Made by a program: the position numbers and the translations under genes. The notes under the pieces were generated by a model. That model was given only the letters and a program-made list of their open reading frames with translations. It made no database searches and had not been told where the DNA came from. Below, one piece after another: positions 9,165-17,119 of a stretch of DNA of 64,000 nucleotides (position 1 is the first letter of the stretch; the number at the start of each line of letters is the position of its first letter). The DNA is taken from assembly GCA_965224495.1 (NCBI GenBank), contig CBDCZI010000021.1:110648-174647 (forward strand), in the 5' to 3' direction. The DNA comes from CBDCZI01 sp965224495 (GTDB taxonomy: Bacteria; Bacteroidota; Bacteroidia; Cytophagales; JAAEPT01).

Positions 9165-9524
9165 ATGGCAACTATAAAAATGACAGCGGAAATTTTCAAA
9201 GAAAAAGTTTTCGATTTTACTAAAGGAGAAGATTGGGATTTTAAAGGAGAGCGTCCTGCGGTTATCGATTTTTATGCCGATTGGTGTGGTCCTTGTAAGA
9301 TGGTGGCTCCAGTGTTGGAAGAGTTATCTGAACAATATGAGGGTGAAATTGATATTTATAAAGTAGATACGGAAGCGGAACAAGAGTTATCAGGGATGTT
9401 TGGTATTCGTAGTATTCCTTCAATTTTGTTTATTCCAATGGAGGGACAGCCTAAAATGCAGGCTGGTGCATTGCCTAAAAATGCCTTAGAAAAAGCAATA
9501 GAAAACGAATTATTAAAAAAATAA
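9165..9524 (+). CDS. trxA: Thioredoxin
   Basis: This 119-residue thioredoxin reduces protein disulfides in the cytosol. The active site WCGPCK lies near residue 45, the cis-proline follows RSIPS, and no signal peptide is present. About 20 residues precede the core fold, slightly longer than E. coli TrxA. It forms a two-gene unit with the rhodanese gene 4 bases downstream. A CRP/FNR-like palindrome lies 50 bases upstream, suggesting control by a global or redox-responsive regulator (inference). Confidence 0.92.
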   Translation: MATIKMTAEIFKEKVFDFTKGEDWDFKGERPAVIDFYADWCGPCKMVAPVLEELSEQYEGEIDIYKVDTEAEQELSGMFGIRSIPSILFIPMEGQPKMQAGALPKNALEKAIENELLKK

Positions 9525-9528
9525 GATT

Positions 9529-9828
9529 ATGAGTTTATTATCAAGATTATTTGGAGGAGGAGCAGGTGAAGATTTTACTGAAATGATTGCTAATGGAGCA
9601 AAAGTTGTTGATGTAAGAACGCCTGGAGAGTTTAAATCAGGGAACTTTAAAGGTTCAATTAACATTCCTTTAGATACAATTTCTAAAAATGTTAATAAAG
9701 TAAAAAATTACAATACGGCAATTATATTGGTTTGTCGTTCGGGTGGTAGAGCGTCTTCGGCAGAGGCTGTTTTGTCTAAAGCAGGAATTGAATGTCACAA
9801 CGCAGGAGCATGGCAAAACCTTAACTAA
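9529..9828 (+). CDS. Single-domain rhodanese-like sulfurtransferase
   Basis: This 99-residue rhodanese domain has the six-residue active loop CRSGGR (cysteine near residue 75), the DVRTPGEF motif near residue 27 and INIPL. Such proteins transfer sulfane sulfur from persulfides. It has a short N-terminal lead and no clear signal peptide. Co-transcription with thioredoxin suggests that thioredoxin may reduce the persulfide or accept the sulfur (inference from context). A strong terminator follows at 9872. Confidence 0.88.
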   Translation: MSLLSRLFGGGAGEDFTEMIANGAKVVDVRTPGEFKSGNFKGSINIPLDTISKNVNKVKNYNTAIILVCRSGGRASSAEAVLSKAGIECHNAGAWQNLN

Positions 9829-9871
9829 GGTTAAAATTAATAAAAACGTTTCATAATGGTTTAGTTGATTG

Positions 9872-9902
9872 AAAAAGAGGTAGATATTCTACCTCTTTTT
9901 TT
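9872..9902 (+). terminator. Intrinsic terminator after the trxA-rhodanese unit
   Basis: AAAAAGAGGTAG (9872-9883) pairs with CTACCTCTTTTT (9889-9900) around an ATATT loop, followed by more T residues. It lies 43 bases past the rhodanese stop. Confidence 0.85.
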
Positions 9903-9931
9903 GTTTTATACTAAAAAAAACACTGAAAAGC

Positions 9932-9963
9932 CCCCCGTTTCTAATTCTAATCAGAAACGGGGG
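9932..9963 (-). terminator. Intrinsic terminator after thiL
   Basis: CCCCCGTTTCT (9932-9942) pairs with AGAAACGGGGG (9953-9963). On the minus strand it starts 7 bases after the thiL stop and is followed by a T-rich stretch. A T run also follows on the plus strand, so it may work both ways. Confidence 0.85.
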
Positions 9964-9970
9964 TGTTTTT

Positions 9971-11017
9971 TTATTCGTTCTCTTCTTCGAAGTGGTTCCA
10001 ACCTTGGGCGGTAATAGGGTGTGCTCGTCCTGCTTTGGTGATGATGTTTATACCTTCTTCTTTTGGTACTACTTCTCCGATACCAACAATGTCGAAGTGT
10101 GTTTTTAGTTTTTCGTAACCTTCACGGCTAATCGTAAAAAGTAATTCGTAATCTTCGCCACCATTCATAGCACAAGTTACGGGTCCTATATTAAGAGCCA
10201 AGGCTGTTTCGTAGGTTTCGTTGTTAACAGGTATGTTTTCGTCGATAATCTTGAAACCAACTTCAGATTGTTTTGCTATATGGTGTAGTTCGGATGCTAA
10301 ACCATCAGAAATGTCTATCATCGCATTTGGGACAGCTCCTAATTCGTTCATGTCATGAATAACGTCCATTCGAGCACGAGGCTTCAAAAGACGCTGTACG
10401 ATGTAGTTGTACTTGTCTAATTTGGGTTGAGCATCAGGTAGATCTAAGAATACTTGTTTTTCTCGTTCCAAAATCTGTAATCCCATATACGCACCGCCTA
10501 ACTCGCCAGTAACACAAACGACGTCACCTACTTTTGCACCATTTCGGTAAGTAACTTTGTCTTTATCCACTTTTCCTATGGCTGTAATGCTAATCATCAA
10601 TCCAGAGAGAGAAGAGGTGGTGTCACCTCCTATTAAATCCACTTTGTAATCGCCACAAGCAAATTTGATTCCTTCGTAAAGTTCTTCTAATGCCTCAACC
10701 GAAATACGGTTACTGATAGCAATACTCACTGTAATTTGTTCGGGAGTACCGTTCATAGCAGCGATATCTGATACGTTTACTGCCACGGCTTTGTAACCTA
10801 AATGCTTGAGAGGGGTATAACTTAAATCGAAGTGGATTCCTTCAATAAGAATATCTGTAGTAACAACTTCAAAATAATCACCTCGATCAATCACGGCAGC
10901 ATCGTCTCCGACACCTTTTATGGTTGATTTATTTTGATTTTTGAATGAGTTTGTGAGGTGGTCGATAAGACCAAATTCACCTAATGTGTTAATTTCTGTT
11001 CTTTTTTCTGAATCCAT
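9971..11017 (-). CDS. thiL: Thiamine-monophosphate kinase
   Basis: This 348-residue cytosolic enzyme phosphorylates thiamine monophosphate to thiamine diphosphate using ATP. The N-terminal AIRS-type domain has GVGDDAAVID near residue 41, the DILIEGIHFD metal/substrate segment near 75 and AVNVSDIAAMNG near 98. The C-terminal domain has IDISDGLASE near 238 and NGGEDYELLFT near 287. No other thiamine gene is adjacent. A -7 box TAAATTTG lies 14 bases upstream of the ATG, and its own terminator follows. Confidence 0.93.
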   Translation of the reverse strand: MDSEKRTEINTLGEFGLIDHLTNSFKNQNKSTIKGVGDDAAVIDRGDYFEVVTTDILIEGIHFDLSYTPLKHLGYKAVAVNVSDIAAMNGTPEQITVSIAISNRISVEALEELYEGIKFACGDYKVDLIGGDTTSSLSGLMISITAIGKVDKDKVTYRNGAKVGDVVCVTGELGGAYMGLQILEREKQVFLDLPDAQPKLDKYNYIVQRLLKPRARMDVIHDMNELGAVPNAMIDISDGLASELHHIAKQSEVGFKIIDENIPVNNETYETALALNIGPVTCAMNGGEDYELLFTISREGYEKLKTHFDIVGIGEVVPKEEGINIITKAGRAHPITAQGWNHFEEENE

Positions 11018-11031
11018 AACGAAAATTTTAC

Positions 11032-11039
11032 CAAATTTA
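11032..11039 (-). promoter_or_regulatory. -7 promoter element of thiL
   Basis: TAAATTTG on the minus strand matches TAnnTTTG exactly and ends 14 bases before the thiL ATG. The -33 element is not clear. Confidence 0.45.
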
Positions 11040-11071
11040 AGAATTAACTTTAAGTTTAAATTGTTCTGAGC

Positions 11072-11227
11072 ATGAAACTATCCACAAGTAGAAAAATTAT
11101 TGTAATTTTGTTTATGGCATTCTCTTTGCTGTTTGTACAGGCATGCAGCTCTTCACGAGTGAGGCAATGTAAAAAAGACAGTAAACGAGTGAAGAAGATG
11201 CGTAAAAGTGGACAGTTGCAAATGTAA
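11072..11227 (+). CDS. Tiny lipoprotein, 51 residues
   Basis: This ORF reads MKLSTSRKIIVILFMAFSLL, then FVQAC with a lipobox cysteine at residue 25, then a short basic tail ending KKMRKSGQLQM. It would give a mature lipopeptide of about 27 residues with two further basic clusters. It has a signal-peptide pattern of charged start, hydrophobic core and lipobox, which random ORFs rarely show. It sits 26 bases before the IscA-like gene on the same strand. The function is unknown; a small envelope lipoprotein is the best reading. Confidence 0.65.
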   Translation: MKLSTSRKIIVILFMAFSLLFVQACSSSRVRQCKKDSKRVKKMRKSGQLQM

Positions 11228-11253
11228 CTCTATTCAAATTATAATAAAGAAAA

Positions 11254-11580
11254 ATGATTTCAATTACAGACTTGGCTAAAGAAAAATTGGCTGAATTAAA
11301 AATAAAAGAAGGTCACTCAGAGAAGCATATATTAAGAGTATCGGTCAAAGGTGGCGGATGTAGTGGTTTGATGTATGATTTAGGTTTTGATGACCAAACA
11401 AAGGATACGGATCAGGTAATCGAGGACAACGGAATAACTATCTTAATTGATAAGAAAAGTGTGCTTTACTTGGCAGGTACAACATTAGATTTTTCTGATG
11501 GATTAAATGGGAAAGGTTTTCAGTTTGTAAACCCTAACGCAGAAAGAACTTGTGGTTGCGGAGAGAGTTTTGCTGTTTAA
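11254..11580 (+). CDS. HesB/IscA/ErpA-type iron-sulfur cluster carrier
   Basis: This 108-residue A-type carrier holds Fe-S clusters or iron and passes them to apoproteins. The three conserved cysteines are in GGGCSGLMY (near residue 37) and the C-terminal TCGCGESF pair. The length is standard for IscA/SufA/ErpA; from sequence alone I cannot say which role it has. No suf or isc genes are nearby. It may share a transcript with the tiny lipoprotein upstream and the 81-residue gene downstream. Confidence 0.92.
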   Translation: MISITDLAKEKLAELKIKEGHSEKHILRVSVKGGGCSGLMYDLGFDDQTKDTDQVIEDNGITILIDKKSVLYLAGTTLDFSDGLNGKGFQFVNPNAERTCGCGESFAV

Positions 11581-11637
11581 GCGAGCGTTTATTTTATATT
11601 TTCATTAAATTTGGACTTTATTAAGAACCAAACAATT

Positions 11638-11883
11638 ATGGCATTACCAGTAGAAAAACAATTTTACGTACAAAATGGTTTAGTATTAAACTCGGGTACG
11701 GCTTTCAAGAAAGCATTAGAGAATAAAGAAATTTCAAAAGAGGCTTTCGAATTTCATCTTAAAAATGGAGATTTTACCAAATGGGTAGATGAGGTGTTGG
11801 AAGAACCCGTATTAGCAAAAAAGATTAGTAAATTAAAATCACAGAGTGGGATTTTGAAGAAGCTAAAAGAATATATTAAGTAA
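11638..11883 (+). CDS. Small protein resembling DUF5752
   Basis: This 81-residue protein from ATG 11638 begins MALPVEKQFYVQNG; the frame is open from a TTG at 11611, but that is less likely. It contains FYVQNG, a FEFHLKNGDFTKWVDEVL segment and an LAKKISK helix. This pattern resembles the DUF5752 helical domain, which pairs a short strand with helices ending in a W-x5-6-LA motif. No catalytic residues are apparent. A TAAATTTG box (11606-11613) could drive it separately. The family call is from memory and moderate. Confidence 0.65.
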   Translation: MALPVEKQFYVQNGLVLNSGTAFKKALENKEISKEAFEFHLKNGDFTKWVDEVLEEPVLAKKISKLKSQSGILKKLKEYIK

Positions 11884-11886
11884 TTA

Positions 11887-11914
11887 AAAAGAGAACTTCG
11901 GTTCTCTTTTTTTT
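11887..11914 (+). terminator. Intrinsic terminator with TTCG tetraloop
   Basis: AAAAGAGAAC (11887-11896), loop TTCG, GTTCTCTTTT (11901-11910) and a run of eight T residues. It is a textbook rho-independent terminator just after the stop at 11883. Confidence 0.92.
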
Positions 11915-11939
11915 GCTTCTTGAATTTAAGAGTACTTGA

Positions 11940-12500
11940 TTAAAGAATGAAAGGGATAAGCATTTTTACCGTGTTTTTGTAGGTTATATACTCTTCACCA
12001 TAAACGTTAACCAATTTCTTTTCTTCACTTTTACTACCAATAACAAGGTAGGCTGAAATAAGGACTGAAACCAATAAGTGAATAAAACCACCTTGTGTTA
12101 GCCATAAAAACCAAAGAAACAGTAAGGCAGAAGAATACAAAGGGTGACGAACATATTGGTTTAACCCATCGGTTTTTAAAGGTTGTAATGTTGTCGGTTG
12201 TTCTATTCCGATAAATTCTTTGCCGTCATATCCTTTTAGAGCGATAAAGAAAAGAAATAAGCCTATTGCAGTTCCTAAATATCCAATAACAACGGTTAGG
12301 GTAGAGGTATTGAAAACTTGAAAATCAGTAATACTGTTTTGGTAAATAACAATAGGAATAAGTAGGGTAATGGCGAGTAGGTTATACCCCAAGCGGTAAT
12401 TATCACCTAAGTTTATTTTCTCTTTTGCTTTGTCAGAGGCAAGTAGGGTGTGGATAGTAAAATAAATTACCCAAAGTAAACTTAGTATAAGGTATTCCAA
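11940..12500 (-). CDS. Isoprenylcysteine carboxylmethyltransferase / NnrU-like membrane protein
   Basis: This polytopic protein has hydrophobic segments near the start (LSLLWVIYFTIHTLLAS), then two in the middle and two near the end. The signature YVRHPLYSS with a following EEKKLVNVYGEEYITYK segment is that of the ICMT/PEMT-like membrane methyltransferase superfamily; the substrate is unknown. The frame is open to an ATG at 12593, but that start lies in the ROK kinase gene and upstream of its terminator. I prefer the TTG at 12500, which gives (M)EYLILSLLW, the usual N-terminus in homologues. The start is uncertain by up to 31 residues. Confidence 0.7.
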   Translation of the reverse strand: MEYLILSLLWVIYFTIHTLLASDKAKEKINLGDNYRLGYNLLAITLLIPIVIYQNSITDFQVFNTSTLTVVIGYLGTAIGLFLFFIALKGYDGKEFIGIEQPTTLQPLKTDGLNQYVRHPLYSSALLFLWFLWLTQGGFIHLLVSVLISAYLVIGSKSEEKKLVNVYGEEYITYKNTVKMLIPFIL

Positions 12501-12523
12501 AGTAAATATTAATTGTAGGGTAT

Positions 12524-12558
12524 AAAAAAAGGCAGGAAAGTTACCTTTACTGCCTTTT
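12524..12558 (-). terminator. Intrinsic terminator after the ROK kinase
   Basis: On the minus strand AAAAGGCAG pairs with CTGCCTTTTTTT; the inner bases extend the pairing imperfectly. It starts 16 bases past the kinase stop and lies inside the longest open frame of the downstream methyltransferase-like gene, arguing that the latter starts later. Confidence 0.75.
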
Positions 12559-12574
12559 GAATGATTTTGTTGTT

Positions 12575-13492
12575 TTATTTTAGGTTCATGCAAAGAGATG
12601 CCGCACCAACAATACCGGCTTCGTTAGCCATAGATGCAGGTATTATTTTTAAATCCTTTACGATAGAACTTGGTAAAAACTCTTTAACAGACTCCCACAT
12701 TTGTTCTTCGAAAAACTTAAATGTACCTACTACACCACCACCTAAAATGATTGTGTCCACATCTAACACTCGAACAACAGAAACAATATGCTCACCTAAA
12801 TACTCCCCTAACTTAGCATAAACTTTCAATGCAATCTTGTCTCCTTTTTTAGCTGCTTTTTCAACGTCTTTAGAGGTGATTGTATCTAATTTTCTAAGTT
12901 TAGATTCTGTTTTCTTTTTCTTTTTCAACAAGTTTTCGGCACCACCAACGATACCTCTTTTTCCCATAAGGTCTTCAAAGGTTTTGGAAGAAGTTCTGAC
13001 CATGTGTCCGATTTCCATTCCGTTTCCGTTTCCACCTAAAAATATCTTCCCATCAATAATTGCAGCACCTCCGATACCTGTACCTAGAGTAATCATTGCA
13101 AAATCTTCTGGAAGTTTGTCTTTACTAAAATAATATTCACCTAAAGCAGCTGCGTTTGCATCGTTTTCGATAGCAAACTCAACTTTTGGAAAAGCTTTTT
13201 TAAGTGTTTTGATTAAGTTTGTATTGTTCAAACTTGGGATGTTTTGAAGTATTTGTGTGGTTGTTCTGTCTTTAGACAATAAACCAGGTACTCCAATACC
13301 AATCTTTTTTATACCTTTATTTTCAGCAAGTTGTTCTTTGATACAGTCGATAAAACCATCCATAAACTTTCCTGTTTTGGCAACCACTTCGGCTGTAGGA
13401 AATTTGATTTTGCTAAGTAAAACACCATCACTTGATACGACACCAAATTTTACATTTGTTCCTCCAATGTCAACTCCGATGAATTTTTCCAT
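12575..13492 (-). CDS. ROK-family sugar kinase (glucokinase-like)
   Basis: This 305-residue kinase probably phosphorylates glucose or a related sugar with ATP. Phosphate-1 motif GVDIGGTNVKFG (residue 6), NDANAAALGE with the catalytic aspartate near 105, TLGTGIGGAAI near 130, and EIGHM near 158 place it in the ROK family. The usual zinc-binding C-x-C-G-x2-G-C-x-E motif after the GH residues is absent: the region reads TSSKTFEDLMGKRG and has no cysteine. A lysine-rich stretch follows. Substrate is not determinable from sequence. Confidence 0.85.
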   Translation of the reverse strand: MEKFIGVDIGGTNVKFGVVSSDGVLLSKIKFPTAEVVAKTGKFMDGFIDCIKEQLAENKGIKKIGIGVPGLLSKDRTTTQILQNIPSLNNTNLIKTLKKAFPKVEFAIENDANAAALGEYYFSKDKLPEDFAMITLGTGIGGAAIIDGKIFLGGNGNGMEIGHMVRTSSKTFEDLMGKRGIVGGAENLLKKKKKTESKLRKLDTITSKDVEKAAKKGDKIALKVYAKLGEYLGEHIVSVVRVLDVDTIILGGGVVGTFKFFEEQMWESVKEFLPSSIVKDLKIIPASMANEAGIVGAASLCMNLK

Positions 13493-13605
13493 AAGTACTC
13501 TTCTCTTTTATAACATTAAGATAATAGAATAAAAGAGAACATAACAACTTTTTGTAAGCTAATCTTTCATAGAGAATAAAAAAAGTGTGTTTTAGGTCTT
13601 TTCAC

Positions 13606-14766
13606 CTATTCAAAAGCAGCTATCCCTGTAATGTATTTACCTAAAATTAAGGTGTGAATTTCGTTTGTTCCTTCGTAAGTAATCACCGATTCTAAGTTCA
13701 TCATATGTCGCATAATAGGGAACTCTGAGGTGATACCTATCGCTCCCAAAATTTGTCGAGCGTCTCTTGCTATTTTTAAAGCCATTGCTACATTTGCTTT
13801 TTTTGCCATCGAAATATGTGTAGAAGTAGCTTTACCTTCATTCTTTAGCTGTCCGACTCTAAAAGCTAATAATTGTGCTTGAGTAATAGCAATTAACATG
13901 TCCGAAAGTTTTTGTTGAGTCAATTGAAAACCCGCGATAGGTTTACCAAACTGAATGCGTTCTTTGGCGTATTTTACGGCTGTTTCGTAACAAGAAATAG
14001 CCGCACCAATCACGCCCCATGCGATGCCGTACCTTGCACTATCCAAACATTTCAAAGGAGCACTCAATCCCGTACGTTTCGGTAAAATTTGGTTTTCATT
14101 GATGATTACATTGTCAAAAACTAATTCGCCTGTATGACTTGCTCGCAACGACCATTTGTTGTGGATAGTAGGTGTTGTAAATCCTGTTGCACCTTTTTCT
14201 ACGATAATTCCTACAATTCTATCTTCGTCATTTTTCGCCCAAACTACAGCTATATCAGCAAAAGGAGCGTTCGTAATCCATAGTTTTGAACCATTTAATA
14301 CCAATTTGCCATTTTTTTTCGACAACCGAGTTTGCATACCATTGGGGTTTGAACCAAAATCGGGTTCTGTCAACCCAAAACAGCCAACCCATTCTCCAGA
14401 AGCTAATTTTGGTAAATATTTTATTTTTTGTTCCTCCGAACCATACGCCCATATCGGGTGCATTACCAAAGAGCCTTGTACCGATGCAGCAGAGCGTAAG
14501 CCCGAATCTCCCTTTTCTAATTCCTGCATAATGATACCGTAGGTAATGTAATCGGCATGAATACCTCCATATTTCTCCTCTACAAATGGGCCTAATAAAC
14601 CTAAATTACCCAAGTCAGTAAACCGTGATTTTGGAAAATGTTCAGTAGCGAAATCGTGCTCAATGGAGGGGGTGATTTTAGAATTAACAAAATCGGCAGT
14701 CGCTAATTTTATCATTTTTTGTTCTTCGGTATAAAAATCGGAAAGGTGTAAGAAATCTGTAGGCAT
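13606..14766 (-). CDS. Acyl-CoA dehydrogenase, glutaryl-CoA dehydrogenase-like
   Basis: This 386-residue FAD enzyme has the ACAD N-terminal helices, the FGLTEPDFGSNP flavin/substrate motif near 132, WITNAPFADI near 166, RIQFGKPIAGFQLTQ near 292 and the YEGTNEIHTLILG segment near 365 that carries the catalytic glutamate. The stretches SLRASHTGE and SARYGIAWGV closely resemble human and bacterial glutaryl-CoA dehydrogenase, so oxidative decarboxylation of glutaryl-CoA to crotonyl-CoA (lysine/tryptophan breakdown) is likely. It stands alone between the ROK kinase and a divergent porin gene. Confidence 0.85.
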   Translation of the reverse strand: MPTDFLHLSDFYTEEQKMIKLATADFVNSKITPSIEHDFATEHFPKSRFTDLGNLGLLGPFVEEKYGGIHADYITYGIIMQELEKGDSGLRSAASVQGSLVMHPIWAYGSEEQKIKYLPKLASGEWVGCFGLTEPDFGSNPNGMQTRLSKKNGKLVLNGSKLWITNAPFADIAVVWAKNDEDRIVGIIVEKGATGFTTPTIHNKWSLRASHTGELVFDNVIINENQILPKRTGLSAPLKCLDSARYGIAWGVIGAAISCYETAVKYAKERIQFGKPIAGFQLTQQKLSDMLIAITQAQLLAFRVGQLKNEGKATSTHISMAKKANVAMALKIARDARQILGAIGITSEFPIMRHMMNLESVITYEGTNEIHTLILGKYITGIAAFE

Positions 14767-14943
14767 AGAAAAAATATTAAATTAATCTATTATTTAAAAC
14801 GTAATTAGTGCTATAAACGTTGTTTTGAATGATTATTCCCTGTTATGAGTTTATTCAGTATTCAATAAATAGCTGTTTCTTCTTGATAGTTTCTAATCTT
14901 TATTTTTTTGTATCTTTACTCTTTGTTATTTTAATTAGTTGTG

Positions 14944-16242
14944 ATGAAAAAAATATTTGTTTTCGTTTTTTGTATTGTGACAACGTTGTCATTCGCTCAA
15001 AATAAAAAGATTAAATTTTATTTAAAAAAGGATAGTTCAGCTCATTTACAATTGAGTGGTTTAGGACAAATCTGGGTACGTTACAATGAAAGCAACCCCG
15101 GGTCAACTGTTTATGGAACACCAAAAGACCATACTTTTGATATTGGTTTGAGGCGTTGGCGTTTTTCTATTCATGGAAATATTACTAAAAAACTGTCTTA
15201 TTACACGCAGTTTGGACAAAATAACTTTAGCTACTTAGCCAAGAAATACAGAGGAGCATTTTTTCACGACGCCTTTATGGAGTATAAAATAAAAAAAGAG
15301 CAATTTATACTAGGAGGTGGACTTTCAGGGTGGAATGGATTGTCACGTTATGCTTCACCGAGTATTGGCTCGTTGTTGGCGTTAGACGCCCCTTTGTACC
15401 AGCAAATCACAAATGGGATTAACGATCAGTTTTTACGAAAACTAAGTATTCATGCAAAAGGGATTTTAGGAAAATTAAATTACAGGGTGGCATTAACTAC
15501 ACCTATGGCTATTCAAACTTCAGCGAATTACAACCCTAAGGTAGCTCAAAATGTAAGTTCATTTTCTTCTGAAGCTCCTAATTTGCAATACCAAGCGTAT
15601 GTAATGTATCATTTTAAAGAAACAGAAAATAACACGACTCCTTATACTAAAGGGACTTATTTAGGAAATAAAAGCGTGATTAATATCGGAGCGGGAACGA
15701 TTTATCAGAAAGATGCGATGTGGCATTTGAATGGTGCTAATGATACGGTTTCAACAAACCTCTTAGCTTTAGGTGTTGACTTTTATTTTGATCAACCATT
15801 GAATGAAAACACCGCTTTGACAATTTATAGTGCGTACCATTATTTCGATTTTGGTAAGAATTACATTAAAAATATTGGAGTGATGAATCCTGCAAATGGA
15901 AATAGTCGTGCAAATGTAGTGAATGGGGCAGGAGATGCTTACCCAGCCTTAGGGACAGGACATTCTTATTACACACAAATTGGGTATTTGTTTAAAGCGA
16001 TTAATGAAGAAAATGCAGGTGTACAGCCTTATTTGGTGGCTCATGTTGGAGATTACCAAGCTTTAGATGATTTGATGGCGACGTATCATGTCGGTGTAAA
16101 TTATTTGTTTCACGGAACGCATGGCAGTAAATTATCTTTGGAAGTTCAGAACCGTCCCGTGTTTGGTACGCAGTCCAATGGAGATAATAAAGTTGATTAC
16201 CGTATGAATATGGTTGTTTTACAAATGCAATTGGCTTTTTAA
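14944..16242 (+). CDS. Outer-membrane porin-like beta-barrel protein
   Basis: This 432-residue protein has a signal peptide (MKKIFVFVFCIVTTLSFA, then Q) and a body of alternating beta-strand segments ending in a C-terminal phenylalanine (LQMQLAF), typical of outer-membrane barrels. The opening LSGLGQIWVRY and LRRWRFSIHGN resemble the Bacteroidota OprO/OprP-like porins. The start is the ATG at 14944 just after a GTG at 14941. The PAP2 phosphatase starts 3 bases after the stop, hinting at joint uptake and dephosphorylation of a phosphorylated nutrient (inference). Confidence 0.78.
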   Translation: MKKIFVFVFCIVTTLSFAQNKKIKFYLKKDSSAHLQLSGLGQIWVRYNESNPGSTVYGTPKDHTFDIGLRRWRFSIHGNITKKLSYYTQFGQNNFSYLAKKYRGAFFHDAFMEYKIKKEQFILGGGLSGWNGLSRYASPSIGSLLALDAPLYQQITNGINDQFLRKLSIHAKGILGKLNYRVALTTPMAIQTSANYNPKVAQNVSSFSSEAPNLQYQAYVMYHFKETENNTTPYTKGTYLGNKSVINIGAGTIYQKDAMWHLNGANDTVSTNLLALGVDFYFDQPLNENTALTIYSAYHYFDFGKNYIKNIGVMNPANGNSRANVVNGAGDAYPALGTGHSYYTQIGYLFKAINEENAGVQPYLVAHVGDYQALDDLMATYHVGVNYLFHGTHGSKLSLEVQNRPVFGTQSNGDNKVDYRMNMVVLQMQLAF

Positions 16243-16245
16243 AAG

Positions 16246-17055
16246 GTGAGGTACTGTTTATTTGTTGTTCTCTTTTTTATTGGATTCACGGTGTTTTCTC
16301 AAAGGAATACCGTAGAGCAAGCACCTTATGAGTTTACATTAAAAAGAGAGTTACCTTATTTACTCTCAGGTGTTGGACTTGTGACTATCGGTGAATTGGT
16401 CAAGCATAATAACCGACCGATACCACTTAGCGAGTTAGCATCTATTGATCGTAACGAGGTAAACCTATTTGATAGACAAGCAACTTATAATTATAATATA
16501 CAGTTAGATAAGTGGAGTGATGGTTTACGTTTGGGTTTCTCAACGTTACCTGCGTTACTTTTGTTGAAAAAAGAAACAAGAAAAGATATTTTTAAATTAG
16601 CTCTTTTGGCAAGTGAAGCGGTTGCTATTAATGTAGGAGTGACCAACACAACTAAATATTTAGTACAGCGTCGAAGACCTTTTGTTTATAATAAAACAAT
16701 ATCTTATGAAATAAGAACGGAAAAAAGGGCAAGAAGTTCGTTTTTTTCAGGGCATACTTCACATACAGCAACAGTCTCTTTTTTTGTAGCGAAAGTGGTT
16801 AATGATTATTATCCTCAGATGAATTTGAGATTAAAAATAGCTTTATGGAGTGGTGCGTTGGTTTTACCTTCTACAATGGCCTATTTACGAGTGAAATCAG
16901 GACAACATTACCCTACTGATGTATTGGTAGGATTAGCGATAGGAGGAACTATTGGGTGGTTGGTTCCTCATTTACATAAACGTAAATCTGCCGTAGTTTT
17001 ATCTGCTTATAGTTATAAAGAAGCTAAAGGCGTTTCTTTGTATTATACTTTTTGA
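16246..17055 (+). CDS. PAP2-family phosphatase
   Basis: This 269-residue protein starts at a GTG 3 bases after the porin stop. An N-terminal hydrophobic segment (residues 4-18) could be a signal peptide. The acid phosphatase triad is visible: KYLVQRRRP near 143, SFFSGHTSH near 165 and RVKSGQHYPTD near 214. These proteins hydrolyse phosphate esters, often lipid pyrophosphates, at the membrane. Three more hydrophobic stretches occur. A bidirectional terminator follows. The substrate is unknown. Confidence 0.87.
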   Translation: MRYCLFVVLFFIGFTVFSQRNTVEQAPYEFTLKRELPYLLSGVGLVTIGELVKHNNRPIPLSELASIDRNEVNLFDRQATYNYNIQLDKWSDGLRLGFSTLPALLLLKKETRKDIFKLALLASEAVAINVGVTNTTKYLVQRRRPFVYNKTISYEIRTEKRARSSFFSGHTSHTATVSFFVAKVVNDYYPQMNLRLKIALWSGALVLPSTMAYLRVKSGQHYPTDVLVGLAIGGTIGWLVPHLHKRKSAVVLSAYSYKEAKGVSLYYTF

Positions 17056-17070
17056 TGTTTAGAGAAATAA

Positions 17071-17108
17071 AAAAAAGGTCAAGTAAATGTATTACTTAAC
17101 CCTTTTTT
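17071..17108 (+). terminator. Bidirectional terminator between the PAP2 gene and the metZ-like gene
   Basis: A-rich arm AAAAAAGGTCAAGTAA pairs with TTACTTAACCCTTTTTT, with T-rich ends on both strands. It lies between two convergent genes. Confidence 0.75.
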
Positions 17109-17119
17109 GTTTCTGAAAA

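Noticed and set aside
14156..14542. 128-codon plus-strand ORF inside the acyl-CoA dehydrogenase gene
   Set aside because: It is a shadow of the minus-strand gene, which has all family motifs.
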